Shown piece by piece: positions 15,815-24,441 of a DNA stretch of 64,000 nucleotides. Position numbers and translations under genes: made by a program. Source of the DNA: Lachnospiraceae bacterium (GTDB lineage Bacteria > Bacillota > Clostridia > Lachnospirales > Lachnospiraceae); NCBI GenBank assembly GCA_910575445.1, contig CAJTFW010000006.1, positions 186,001 to 250,000 of the forward strand. Direction: 5' to 3'. The notes beneath the pieces are model-generated. The model was not told where the DNA came from, searched no databases, and worked only from the letters and a program-made list of their open reading frames with translations. The first letter of the stretch is position 1. Each line of letters starts with the position of its first letter.

Positions 15815-16735
15815 ATGCAGAACTTAATATTTGTGATTGGGGCCACGGCTACCGGAAAAACATACTTTATTGACAAACATTATAGGGATAAGGATGTAGA
15901 TATTTTAAATGTGTATGACTATCAGCAGCGCATTTATGATGAGGAGGGTTTTGGGGATAGTATTCCTTTGGGTGCTCAGTTTAGGTGCCTTATGAAAGCT
16001 AACAACATGCTTCTTTCGGATATCATTGAGAAACTGAAACAGGGCAGATATGTGGTCGTCGAGCAGACCTTTTTTAAAGCAAAGCGACGTATAGCATATA
16101 TTGATGAAATCAGGAAAGCAGCAGATGTTACAATTGAAATTTATGTTATGTGCCCTAATGATGAATTGTGGGAATCAAATCTGAAAAAAAGAAATATGGA
16201 AGGAAGACTTAAGTACTATAAAGAGCAGGCTGTCAGCACAATAGAATTTCCCAATCCGGCTGAAGGGATAGATATGATTTATAAAGTGGATGGCGATGAG
16301 ATTCAATTACAGATGGAGTCTCCGAGACCGGAATTACTAAATAAGGCTAGAGAGGAACTTGCCGAAGAAGCAGAACGTATACGAAACGAGGACGAAGCAA
16401 AACGCAGAAGAAAAGAACTTATAGGAAGCATGAATACAAGACCATTCTGGCATTATTGCGAGGTTTGCGGTAAGAAAGAGTTTATCACAGCACAGGAGGC
16501 ATTTGATAGCGGATGGGATTATCCTCCGAATATGGGGCATTTTGGCCTGCTTGGTCCGAGGACATGCGGAAACTGTTTCATAATTGATACTCTGTTTTGG
16601 AAGGTTAATACAGATAAGAAGATACCGTTGCCCGTTGTTGTGGAAAAAATGCTTACTCCTAAGGAGCGCGTGACATGGCAACGTATAAAAGGGGAACCGG
16701 AGAGTCTACTTGAGGAAGAAGAGCAAATCATATGA
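15815..16735 (+). CDS. P-loop kinase-like ATPase with C-terminal zinc ribbon
   Basis: The N-terminal 190 residues form a P-loop NTPase of the zeta-toxin/AAA kinase type: Walker A GATATGKT at residues 9-16, a conserved VVEQTF strand near residue 95 and a Cys-Pro-Asn-Asp loop. A charged coiled coil follows around residues 165-200, and residues 205-260 carry two Cys pairs (CEVC and CGNC) about 40 residues apart, a likely zinc ribbon. The target is unknown; phosphorylation of a small molecule, sugar nucleotide or RNA end are all possible. The ATG at 15815 is 10 bases after AAGGAG; an ATG at 15806 is too close to that site. It lies right after the hypothetical gene at 15097. Confidence 0.6.
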   Translation: MQNLIFVIGATATGKTYFIDKHYRDKDVDILNVYDYQQRIYDEEGFGDSIPLGAQFRCLMKANNMLLSDIIEKLKQGRYVVVEQTFFKAKRRIAYIDEIRKAADVTIEIYVMCPNDELWESNLKKRNMEGRLKYYKEQAVSTIEFPNPAEGIDMIYKVDGDEIQLQMESPRPELLNKAREELAEEAERIRNEDEAKRRRKELIGSMNTRPFWHYCEVCGKKEFITAQEAFDSGWDYPPNMGHFGLLGPRTCGNCFIIDTLFWKVNTDKKIPLPVVVEKMLTPKERVTWQRIKGEPESLLEEEEQII

Positions 16736-16758
16736 GATATATTATTAGGCAGTGCTTG

Positions 16759-16965
16759 CTATTTTGTTCTGCGTATATACGCAGGCAGTTTTAAATTATG
16801 TTCACATTTTAGAAAATATGTCATCACGACCCGTACAACGTATTCATGGATAGTATGTACAAAATCAAAAGGAATATGTTTAAAATAGAATTTTGATTTG
16901 TCAATAGTATCAGATGTGAAAGTTATTGTTTGGATTTGTTTTTTCCTTCTCATTTCTCTAAACAT
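16759..16965 (-). CDS. Small basic hypothetical protein
   Basis: The 68-residue frame starts 8 bases after AAAGAGG and overlaps the end of the MATE remnant by 8 bases, which suggests coupling. It begins MFREMRRKKQ, like some pyridoxamine-oxidase-type proteins, but the rest does not match that fold, so it may be a truncated gene. Function unknown. Confidence 0.3.
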   Translation of the reverse strand: MFREMRRKKQIQTITFTSDTIDKSKFYFKHIPFDFVHTIHEYVVRVVMTYFLKCEHNLKLPAYIRRTK

Positions 16966-17842
16966 TTTTCTTACCTCTTTCTGATTTAATATATAATGCA
17001 ATGCCAGTTAAAGTGACAAAACATTCAGTAATTGGAAAAGACAGCCATACTCCTGTCATTTTTAATAAAAAAGACAGGAAAAAAGCCATAGGGATTATAA
17101 TTAAAAAACCTCTCAACAGTGAAATGATTTGTGCAGGAAAGGCTTTTTCTGTTGATGTAAAATATGCGGATATAATGATGTTAAACCCGACAAATGGAAT
17201 AGCAGTAAAATATAATTTTAATCCTGTTACTGCAATCCGTTGTAACTGTACATTTTGTTCATTGTTAAACACGCTTACGATTGGATTGGCAGATAATAAA
17301 AAAATTAAATATATGCCGCATGATATAACCAACATTGTTTTTAAGGCATATTTTAAAATTTGCTTCTGACTATCATGTTCTCCATATCCATATACTCTGC
17401 TTAAAATTGGCTGTGTTCCCTGTGCTATTCCAGTATAAATTGAAATAACTACCAGTGAGAGATTTGCAACTACACCATAGGCAGCTACGCCAATATTCCC
17501 TTGCAGGTGCAGAATAATGGCATTAAAGACTATTATTACAATACCGGAAGCCATTTCTGTGATGAAAGATGGAATACCTAAAGAAATGATAGCTCCTGTC
17601 AGTCTAAAGGATGGATTTATTTGTACTAAATGAAACTGGTTTTGTTTTGTAAACCAATGCCTGGATAAAACAATTAAGCTAATAACAGGCGCTAACCCTG
17701 TGGCTAATACTGCACCAAATATTCCCATACGAAGGGGAAAGATAAATATATAATCTAAAATAATGTTTGAGAAACTTCCGGTCAGCATAGCAATCATAGA
17801 TAACTTAGGATTTCCGAAACTGTACAGGCTGTCTGTATAAAG
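16958..17842 (-). pseudogene. MATE efflux transporter lacking its N-terminal third (fourth MATE)
   Basis: From about 17842 leftwards the frame reads as the C-terminal two thirds of a MATE exporter: YSFGNPKLSMIAMLTGSFSN, then GIAQGTQPILSRVYGYGE, and a last helix pair before KSERGKK. The first four helices are gone and replaced by a frame read antisense through an IS1182-type transposase remnant up to 18052. The remaining protein would lack half of the first bundle and should not work. Confidence 0.78.
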
Positions 17843-18083
17843 AGAAATGCACACGTGCCAAAGGGAACAAACGCCTGTATATTTCCAAAAGTTTTTTAGA
17901 GAAACGTCAGGAATCCTATGAAAATATCCTGAGCGAAAAAGGGGTTCTAAAAAGTGATTATGAATTCCAGAGATTTCTACTCCGTGGAAAAACCAAAGTA
18001 AAACTGAAGATTCTTTTTGAATTTTTGTATATATAGCGAGGGCATCGCTCAATCAGCTAATTTGATGATTTTGCGACACCCCC
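17827..18083 (+). mobile_element. IS1182-family transposase remnant (C-terminal piece and right end)
   Basis: From 17830 the plus strand reads CLYKEKCTRAKGNKRLYISK, the Cys-rich segment of IS1182 transposases, and continues to FLEKRQESYENILSEKG. It then jumps to VLKSDYEFQRFLLRGKTKVK, which lies near the C-terminus of the family, and stops at 18036. About 20 residues between these pieces, including the usual NRSIQxEGAFG motif, are deleted. TTTTGCGACACCCCC at 18069-18083 resembles an IS end. The remnant is the break point of the MATE gene on its left and of an NTPase gene on its right. Confidence 0.65.
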
Positions 18084-18697
18084 TTGACAAAGAGCTTATT
18101 GAGGTGGGTGGACATGCTGTGTGTGAATTCTATATTCAATATGGGAAGTTTGACAATATTATGTTTCATGTTGAAACATTAACTGAAGAACAAACAAAAG
18201 CTATCCTGGAAATGGCTATTATATATTTAGCTATTGGTAATTATAGGGAATTTGCAAAGGATATTATTCTCAAGTTTGTAAATAGTAATTTGGATTTAGA
18301 GTTTCCATTAATTCGCATTTTCAGTAAAGAGTATATTAAGCTGGAAGATGATAAAAAGTTCTTACAGGCAATTGCAGGTTCAAGGACAAGTAAAAAAAAA
18401 TAGTTTGGTCATTTACTCGTTATTTAGAAGAAAATGCATTGTCTTTGTTGATTATGCAGATATTATTATAAAATTATGTGAGAATATTTTGTGGATGGAA
18501 ACAGAAGAATTAAGAAACCAATGGGGATAGAGGACGAAATTTCAAAGTTAATTATTTCTTTGTATGATGAAACTGCTTATTCTGAAAAAAGAGCTGATAA
18601 TCAAACTGCGGAAAAATGTCTGGAGTTATGGGATATTATGTTTGAAAAATAATTAGGTTCCGTAAGAGAGATTAGCAGAAAATTAATGAAAAGATAA
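18084..18697 (+). pseudogene. C-terminal tail of a large NTPase-like protein, three lesions
   Basis: Directly after the IS end the sequence codes for a helical repeat-like tail (ELIEVGGHAVCEFYIQYGKF) that resembles the end of large STAND/P-loop defence-type proteins; that family match is from memory and uncertain. A run of nine A at about 18394 shifts the frame, a second shift follows NQWG near 18528, and FEK is followed by TAA at 18650 where CAA would continue to LGSVREISRKLMKR and a natural stop at 18695. The body of the gene is missing, removed at the IS. Confidence 0.5.
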
Positions 18698-18759
18698 TAG
18701 CTTGAGATTGGTAACGGCTTTATAAATATTTAGAAACTAAATTTTTAAAGGAGTAGTAT

Positions 18760-19770
18760 ATGGAGAATAACAAAAAAGAAGTTCAGAGTGAAATTATCAT
18801 ATACCAGACAGAGGATGGAAATACAAAAATAGATGTTAAATTTCAGGATGAAACGGTTTGGCTTACACAAGCTCAATTATGTGAATTATATCAAACCAGT
18901 AAATCCAATATTAGCGAGCATATTAAACATATATTTGAAGAAGGAGAATTGGAGGAGGATTCAGTTGTTCGGAAATTCCGAACAACTGGCGCTGATGGCA
19001 AGAATTATAATATTACACATTATAATCTTGATATGATTATTTCTCTCGGATATCGTGTGAAATCTTTTATTGCCACACAATTTCGGCGTTGGGCGACAGA
19101 ACGTCTGAAAGAATATATGATAAAAGGCTTTACTATGGATGATAAGCGATTAAAAAATTTGGGAGGTGGAAATTACTGGAAAGAATTATTGGATCGCATA
19201 CGGGATATTCGATCGTCGGAAAAAGTGATGTACCGGCAGGTGCTTGACCTTTACGCTACCAGTATGGATTATAATCCCAAAAGCAATGAATCTATTGCGT
19301 TTTTTAAAATGGTTCAAAATAAGCTTCATTATGCAGCGCATGGGCATACAGCAGCAGAAGTAATATATGAGCGTGCAAATGCAGAAAAGCCATTTATGGG
19401 GCTAAAAAGTTTTTCTGGCGATTTTCCAACATTAAAAGATATTGGTATTGCAAAGAATTATTTAAGTGAGGAAGAATTGAAGATTTTAAACAATATTGTA
19501 TCGGGATATTTTGATTTTGCAGAAATTCAGGCTATGCGCCATAATCCCATGTATATGTCTGATTATATAGAGCATCTTGATAATGTATTGAAAACGACTG
19601 GAGAAAAACTATTGCAGGGAGCAGGAACAGTTAGCCATGCACAGGCAATCGATAAAGCAACAGAAGAATATAAAAAATATCAGGTTCAGAACTTATCACC
19701 AGTTGAAGAAGAATATTTAGAAAGTATTAAAAACATACATAGTACGGCAAAGAAAAATGCAAAAAAATGA
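18760..19770 (+). CDS. rhuM: RhuM family (virulence RhuM-like) protein
   Basis: The 336-residue protein matches the RhuM family: the start region reads EIIIYQTEDGNTKIDVKF, followed by ETVWLTQAQLCELYQTSKSN, a helix-turn-helix-like unit, and DLDMIISLGYRVKS is replaced here by NLDMIISLGYRVKS. The family is widespread near mobile and defence genes and its biochemical role is unknown. The ribosome site TAAAGGAG precedes the ATG. The gene is intact and full length among broken neighbours. Its C-terminal third is helical and ends in a Lys-rich tail. Confidence 0.85.
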   Translation: MENNKKEVQSEIIIYQTEDGNTKIDVKFQDETVWLTQAQLCELYQTSKSNISEHIKHIFEEGELEEDSVVRKFRTTGADGKNYNITHYNLDMIISLGYRVKSFIATQFRRWATERLKEYMIKGFTMDDKRLKNLGGGNYWKELLDRIRDIRSSEKVMYRQVLDLYATSMDYNPKSNESIAFFKMVQNKLHYAAHGHTAAEVIYERANAEKPFMGLKSFSGDFPTLKDIGIAKNYLSEEELKILNNIVSGYFDFAEIQAMRHNPMYMSDYIEHLDNVLKTTGEKLLQGAGTVSHAQAIDKATEEYKKYQVQNLSPVEEEYLESIKNIHSTAKKNAKK

Positions 19771-19859
19771 TAAGATAGAATTGTATTCCTATACAAGTGA
19801 CGAGGTTGAAAAATTGCGATTACATAGTAGCTTAGACATATGTGGAGACTGTGTGTCTC

Positions 19860-20014
19860 TTGAGCAACCGAAAACCTGATACGAAAGTCAGGATCGATGT
19901 GGATCTGGAAGACTACTACCATATCGAGGACGCAAAGAAGAATCAGAACTGAAAATAAAACACCAAACTAAGAGCGAAAGCTGCTGATGCGAACAAAGCA
20001 TTGGCAGCTTTTTT
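19860..20014 (+). other. Fragment of an element gene followed by a terminator
   Basis: The frame from about 19866 to the TGA at 19950 (KPDTKVRIDVDLEDYYHIED) looks like the end of a conserved conjugative-element gene whose front is missing. AAGCTGC at 19978-19984 pairs with GCAGCTT at 20004-20010 with an inner ATGC/GCAT stem, followed by TTTT: a good terminator. The 90 bases between RhuM and this fragment hold nothing I recognise. Confidence 0.45.
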
Positions 20015-20037
20015 GGGCGAGCAGCGAGGTGGTAAGC

Positions 20038-20145
20038 ATGTTTATCACGGAAGAGCTGCAGTCTATCGACAGGAAATATTTCACGGTGATTGTGGCAGAT
20101 GCCTATGATGTGACTCTGATCAGCAATAATACTCATCATATCTGA
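20038..20145 (+). pseudogene. N-terminal fragment of a conserved element protein
   Basis: An ATG with AGCGAGGTGG upstream opens a 35-residue frame (ITEELQSIDRKYFTVIVADA) that breaks off at about 20135. Small proteins with this start occur in Tn1549-like elements. The break coincides with the broken end of the minus-strand sigma-like gene. Confidence 0.4.
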
Positions 20146-20497
20146 TATATTCACAATACGGAGATTGCCGACCGGAACCTTTGTCTGATCCATCCGGGTT
20201 CTTTCCGATGATGCAGCAGCCCTCGTGGCGCATTTCCATGTCCTTGTTAAGCTCGTCCCAAAAGTCTTTCATGTAGGAAGCATAATTATCCGCACTGATG
20301 GACATGAAGCCGATCTTAACGGTAAATTCCCCGAGATGCATGGTGGTGAAGTTGCCCTGGATGTAGTCCCCTTTGCTCAGACCATACTGATCTTTCCTGA
20401 AAGGAACCAGAACCTTGCCTGATTCAATAGGGGTGCCGTCAAACGAACGGCGATTGCTGTACTTCTGTGGGTTACTGTAATCTGCTTTTCTTGCCAT
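20120..20497 (-). pseudogene. Conjugative-element sigma-70-like protein, truncated
   Basis: A strong ribosome site GGAGGAAA precedes the ATG. The 109 N-terminal residues (ARKADYSNPQKYSNRRSFDG up to IIGKNPDGSDK) match sigma-factor-like regulators of Tn1549-type elements, which are over 200 residues and end in a DNA-binding region. Here the frame leaves the family at about 20166 and ends in unrelated residues, so regions for promoter recognition are missing. Confidence 0.6.
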
Positions 20498-20712
20498 GTT
20501 GATTTCCTCCTTGGATTGGCACGGAGGAAATCCGCATGGCGATATTCGATTTTGAGTGCCTTTAATAGATGGCTATTCATTTCGGATTCCTCCTAGTTTG
20601 CAGTAGCCAGCTGTCCTATTAGGCTGGTTTTGGATTGTATGCGTTTATCTGATCCGGATAGGACCGCTCTTGAACAGGGAGTGCCGAGACCGGACAAACA
20701 AGCATATTTCTT

Positions 20713-21171
20713 ATGCTCAGATGTATTATGGAAAAAAATGAAATGAAAACCCTGGACATAGGCATGTCCTATTTTAAGGTTGAAATCGGGTGGAAAAGAT
20801 GGTATGATTTGCGGTATCCCGGATCGTTTTCGGAGACGCTTGTGCAGTTGATGAAAGACAAAAAGCTGTCTGCAAAGAAACTTGCGGATGGATCATTGGT
20901 CAGCGAGAAGACAATTCAGCGCTTGAGAAACAATGAAGAGTACCCGACAACAAAGCAGACTGTTCTGGGATTATGCTATGGCTTGAAGCTGACCATACCA
21001 GAGGCGGAAATGCTGTTGGGGAAAACGGAGTTTAGTCTGAAGAGTACAACGCCAGAAAATAATGCTTATCGCTTTACGCTTGGATCATGCGCAGAGCTGA
21101 GTATTTACGAGGTTAATGAGATGCTGGCGGCGAACGGTTATCTGCCGTTTGGAAGTTCGCCGGCGGAATAA
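20713..21171 (+). CDS. Helix-turn-helix protein, probably the C-terminal part of a longer regulator
   Basis: The central part has an XRE-like DNA-binding domain (MKDKKLSAKKLADGSLVSEKTIQRLRNNEEYPT is its extent, residues 58-90). Similar domains lie at the C-terminus of larger proteins, and no clear ribosome site precedes any of the ATG codons at 20713, 20728 or 20743, so the N-terminus may be lost. It lies 45 bases before the DUF262 gene and might regulate it. The 215 bases on its left hold no recognisable gene. Confidence 0.5.
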   Translation: MLRCIMEKNEMKTLDIGMSYFKVEIGWKRWYDLRYPGSFSETLVQLMKDKKLSAKKLADGSLVSEKTIQRLRNNEEYPTTKQTVLGLCYGLKLTIPEAEMLLGKTEFSLKSTTPENNAYRFTLGSCAELSIYEVNEMLAANGYLPFGSSPAE

Positions 21172-21215
21172 TGAAGATTAAAAACGCAAGAGAATAAAAG
21201 ACAAGGAGAATGTAA

Positions 21216-23027
21216 ATGGCGATTAATATAGCACCCAAATCATTGGATACGGAACTGAGCGAGCTCATGCGCGATGTAACTTCGGGTAAGGCTCAGCTTC
21301 CGGAGTTTCAGCGTAGTTGGACATGGGACGACGGACGTATCAGAGGTATTTTAGCCAGTCTTTCACAGGGATATCCTATGGGTGCGATTATGCGCCTGGA
21401 ATGCGGGAATGAAAATGTGAAGTTCAAATATCGCCCGATTGAGGGTGTAAAGAACGTTACTGTAGCACCAGATTATCTTATTCTTGATGGACAACAGCGC
21501 CTTACTTCTATGTACCGTACTACATGCTCGACAGATGCGGTTCTCACCAAAACTGATAAGGGCAAAAAAATAAAAAGGTTCTATTATCTGGACATGAAGA
21601 AATGCTTGGACGATAACGAGGATCGGTATGATGCTATTGTTCCGGTTCCGGAAGATAGAAAAGTCAAAATGGATTTTGATCGTAAGGTGCTTTTGGATCT
21701 TTCGACCAAGGAACTGGAATATGAAAACGAGATGTTCCCAATCAATATTATCTTTGACGGAAGTGCGCGCGAAGACTGGGCGGATAGTTACAAGGAATAT
21801 CACGAGTATGGCAAGGAATTCATGGAACGCTACAAGCAGTTCCGCACGGAAGTTATTGAGACAATTACTGGTTATAAGCTTCCGGTAATTACGCTAGGGA
21901 GAGAAACACCACGTGAAGCTGTATGTAAGGTGTTTGAGAATGTGAATACCGGCGGTGTTGCGTTAACAGTATTCGAGCTGGTTACGGCGACCTTTGCTAC
22001 TTATGAATTCGATCTAAGAAAAGACTGGGAAGAGTGCAGAGATATTATCTGGGGTAAGAATGAGCCGTTGAATACTGATGTTATGAAGGGTGTTGATGAG
22101 ACCGCATTTTTAACAACAATTACGCTTTACACCAGCTATTTTGCAGAGACCGCGACAACCTGTAAGAAAAAGGATGTACTTGGATTGGAGTTTGAATCAT
22201 ACCAGGCAAACAAGACTGCTGTTCTTGAAGGCTATAAGATGGCAAGGAAGTTCCTGTTTAGCCAATATGTGTTCAGAATGAGAGATCTTCCGTATACCAC
22301 ACAGCTTATTCCTCTTGTAGCTATATGTGCTGTAATCGGCAAGAGCAGCTTTAATCTGCCTCAGACACAGAATATACTTTCGCGATGGTTCTGGTGCGGA
22401 ATTATGGGTGAGATGTACGGCGGTGCAAATGAGACCAGATTTGCTAATGATATAGAGGATGTCGTTGCAGCTATTCAGGGAAAAGAGAGTCAGAACCGCA
22501 CTATCAATGCTTCATACTTCTCAGCTACAAGACTGATGTCCCTGCAAACCAGAAACAGTGCAGCATATAAAGGAATAATGGCTCTTGTATACCGCGAGAG
22601 CTGCAGAGACTTTATGAAGGGTACCACAATGGATATCGTTAAGAGCATGGATGAATCTCCGGACATCCATCACATCTTCCCGGAAGCATACTGTATCAAG
22701 CAGGGGTATCCGAAGGCCAAATGGAATTCAATTATAAATAAGACTCCGCTGCTTCCGGAATCTAATCGCCAGATCGGTGGAGAGGCTCCGAGCAAGTACA
22801 GTCAGAAGATCATGAAAGCTGCACAGATTGATGAGGAACAGCTGAAATCCAGAGTGGAATCGCATCTTGTAGACTACAATTCTTTCATCAATGATGATTT
22901 TGATACATACTTCATTGATAGAGCTAAGGCCATTATGACTGTAATTGAGGGAGCTATGGAGAAGCCTATATCAGATAAAGGATCTGAGCAGACGATTAAT
23001 AGTTATGGGGTTAGCCTGGAAGACTGA
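21216..23027 (+). CDS. DUF262/HNH protein of the GmrSD type
   Basis: The 603-residue protein has an N-terminal DUF262 (ParB-like nucleotide-binding) domain with QLPEFQRSW at residues 28-36, DGQQRLTS at 91-98 and VFENVNTGG near residue 245. Near residue 487 comes DIHHIFPEAYC, an HNH nuclease motif. Proteins of this build (GmrSD, BrxU, SspE relatives) use a nucleotide to drive cleavage of phage DNA, often modified DNA. The ribosome site AAGGAGAA precedes the ATG. The gene is intact and lies among RhuM, macro-domain and GIY-YIG genes, a defence-type setting. Confidence 0.82.
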   Translation: MAINIAPKSLDTELSELMRDVTSGKAQLPEFQRSWTWDDGRIRGILASLSQGYPMGAIMRLECGNENVKFKYRPIEGVKNVTVAPDYLILDGQQRLTSMYRTTCSTDAVLTKTDKGKKIKRFYYLDMKKCLDDNEDRYDAIVPVPEDRKVKMDFDRKVLLDLSTKELEYENEMFPINIIFDGSAREDWADSYKEYHEYGKEFMERYKQFRTEVIETITGYKLPVITLGRETPREAVCKVFENVNTGGVALTVFELVTATFATYEFDLRKDWEECRDIIWGKNEPLNTDVMKGVDETAFLTTITLYTSYFAETATTCKKKDVLGLEFESYQANKTAVLEGYKMARKFLFSQYVFRMRDLPYTTQLIPLVAICAVIGKSSFNLPQTQNILSRWFWCGIMGEMYGGANETRFANDIEDVVAAIQGKESQNRTINASYFSATRLMSLQTRNSAAYKGIMALVYRESCRDFMKGTTMDIVKSMDESPDIHHIFPEAYCIKQGYPKAKWNSIINKTPLLPESNRQIGGEAPSKYSQKIMKAAQIDEEQLKSRVESHLVDYNSFINDDFDTYFIDRAKAIMTVIEGAMEKPISDKGSEQTINSYGVSLED

Positions 23028-23053
23028 TTCGATGCGCATCTAGGAAATGCTGA

Positions 23054-23230
23054 TGGAGAAGAAGTTATCAGAAGAGTGGGCAAGATTTTGACAGAAGCCA
23101 GCCTGGTGATATATGGGAGTTTAAGAAAACTGTTGACAGTGAGCAGTTTTATGTGAAATTAAAAATACAAAACCGAAACGGAAAGGATATCCTCAAATGC
23201 CGTAGTTTCCATGAGGATGATTATAGCTAG
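23054..23230 (+). pseudogene. Fragment of a small toxin-like gene
   Basis: The frame ending at TAG 23228 reads GDIWEFKKTVDSEQFYVKLK and RSFHEDDYS, which resembles the second half of MqsR-type toxins (WxFxK, YxKxK, LSFH). No start codon is in frame and the N-terminus is missing. The match is by eye and could be to another small beta-sheet family. Confidence 0.35.
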
Positions 23231-23248
23231 GCAAAGGAGGTGACAGTA

Positions 23249-23443
23249 ATGATGGCTTCTTGTAAAACTGTGTTTCGCATCCGTCGGCGCGGAGCAGGAT
23301 ATTCGGCATCCAGTCCGGGATTTTCCTATCTGTTCACAGACAGATTTGAAAAAATGAAACAGATAGCTAATGTAATGGAAGTTACATTTGAGCAATCCTT
23401 TATTCTACCTGATGGTGAACAGATTAAAACCAGTAATGAATAA
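23249..23443 (+). CDS. Small basic hypothetical protein
   Basis: A very strong ribosome site AAAGGAGG lies 8 bases before the ATG. The 64-residue product has a basic start (CKTVFRIRRRGAGYSASSPG) and a helical middle (DRFEKMKQIANVMEVTFEQS). I do not recognise it. It lies 18 bases after the toxin-like fragment, so it may be that gene's partner, but it has no recognisable antitoxin or DNA-binding domain. Confidence 0.45.
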   Translation: MMASCKTVFRIRRRGAGYSASSPGFSYLFTDRFEKMKQIANVMEVTFEQSFILPDGEQIKTSNE

Positions 23444-23454
23444 GTGGTGACTAG

Positions 23455-23710
23455 ATGGATTTATTTTTAAATGATATTCTTCATTTATCACAAGAAGAAA
23501 TAAGCAACAGCAAAATAGAGTCTAATATGCAAGCTGGAAGTGGTGGCCAACCATTTTTAGATAGATGGCTGAAACATACTGAAGAAGAAAAAGCAAACGG
23601 GACTTGTAAGGACTGCTGTATGGTAAGCAGAGAAACTTTTATCCTGGACAGTGGATTTTTAGTTTCGCAAAAATGCCAGATGATGAATGGCTACTTATAC
23701 TGGCTGCACA
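23455..23710 (+). pseudogene. GIY-YIG nuclease family protein, N-terminal fragment
   Basis: The start (ILHLSQEEISNSKIE, PFLDRWLKHTEEEKANGTCKDC) matches the N-terminal domain of a family that ends in a GIY-YIG nuclease. After CKDC a short deletion shifts the frame; the continuation YGKQRNFYPGQW to DDEWLLILAAQIKE is readable in the next frame and runs directly into the macro-domain gene. The nuclease domain is absent. The deletion that removed it placed the macro-domain gene immediately downstream. Confidence 0.55.
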
Positions 23711-23726
23711 AATAAAGGAGGCAGTT

Positions 23727-24209
23727 ATGATAAAATTTGTTATAGGTAATATTTTTGAATCTGGTGCAGATTGCCTAATTAATACTGTTAATTGTGAGGG
23801 ATTTATGGGGAAAGGGATTGCATATCAATTTAAAATGCGATTTCCCGAAAATAATCGTGATTATGTAAAGGCATGTAAAACAGGAAACTTAAGGATAGGG
23901 ACAATTCATTATTATAAAGAAGATGGGGTATGGATTGTAAATTTTCCAACTAAAGACAAGTGGAGAGGAAAATCCAAAATAGATTATATTGAAAAGGGGT
24001 TAGAACAACTTACGAGCTTTATTATTGAGCATAATCCGCAGACGATTGCTATACCAGCATTAGGATGTGGAAATGGTGGCCTTGATTGGGGCGTTGTAAA
24101 AAAAGTTATTACTGAGAAACTTCAGTTAATAGAAGATAAATACACTTTTTTGATATATGAACCATCTATTTCAGATAAGGCAGAAAAGACAAAAAATATT
24201 CAACTTTAA
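23727..24209 (+). CDS. DarG-like macro-domain protein (ADP-ribosyl hydrolase fold), no DarT partner
   Basis: The 160-residue protein is a macro domain of the DarG/TARG1 type: the start IKFVIGNIFESGADCLINTVN, shown to its Asn motif, then GFMGKGIAYQFK, WIVNFPTKDKWR and AIPALGCGNGGLDW, which line the ADP-ribose pocket. DarG removes ADP-ribose that its partner toxin DarT puts on DNA. No DarT gene lies beside it, so it is an orphan antidote or has another substrate. The C-terminal domain by which full DarG binds DarT is also absent. The ATG at 23727 follows AAAGGAGG. Confidence 0.83.
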   Translation: MIKFVIGNIFESGADCLINTVNCEGFMGKGIAYQFKMRFPENNRDYVKACKTGNLRIGTIHYYKEDGVWIVNFPTKDKWRGKSKIDYIEKGLEQLTSFIIEHNPQTIAIPALGCGNGGLDWGVVKKVITEKLQLIEDKYTFLIYEPSISDKAEKTKNIQL

Positions 24210-24370
24210 AGAATATAGTGGCGATAATCAAATTGAGAGTGCTTCATTTATTGCCAACATCTGAATCATCTATGAACAGCTAAAAATCTATGCCTTGCAG
24301 CCCCGAAAACTAGTCAACGCTGGTCGATGGGAAAAAGCGTATTCCTAATTTCTTCTGTAAAATTATAGAC

Positions 24371-24419
24371 TTGACAGAAGGACGACATTATGTTATACTT
24401 TAAAAGTCAACATCATGTT
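24371..24419 (+). promoter_or_regulatory. Promoter with two BlaI-type operators
   Basis: TTGACA at 24371-24376 and TATACT at 24394-24399 are 17 bp apart. GACATTATGTT (24384-24394) lies in the spacer and the dyad AACATCATGTT (24409-24419) just downstream. BlaI/MecI repressors bind short dyads of this sort, so the downstream pair is probably autorepressed. Confidence 0.78.
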
Positions 24420-24441
24420 ATACAACAGGGAGAGCTAAATC

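Noticed and set aside
20377-20580. Minus-strand frame of 67 codons with a good ribosome site
   Set aside because: It overlaps the start of the sigma-like gene by 120 bases and its second half reads antisense-like residues; at most the first codons were once a small gene.
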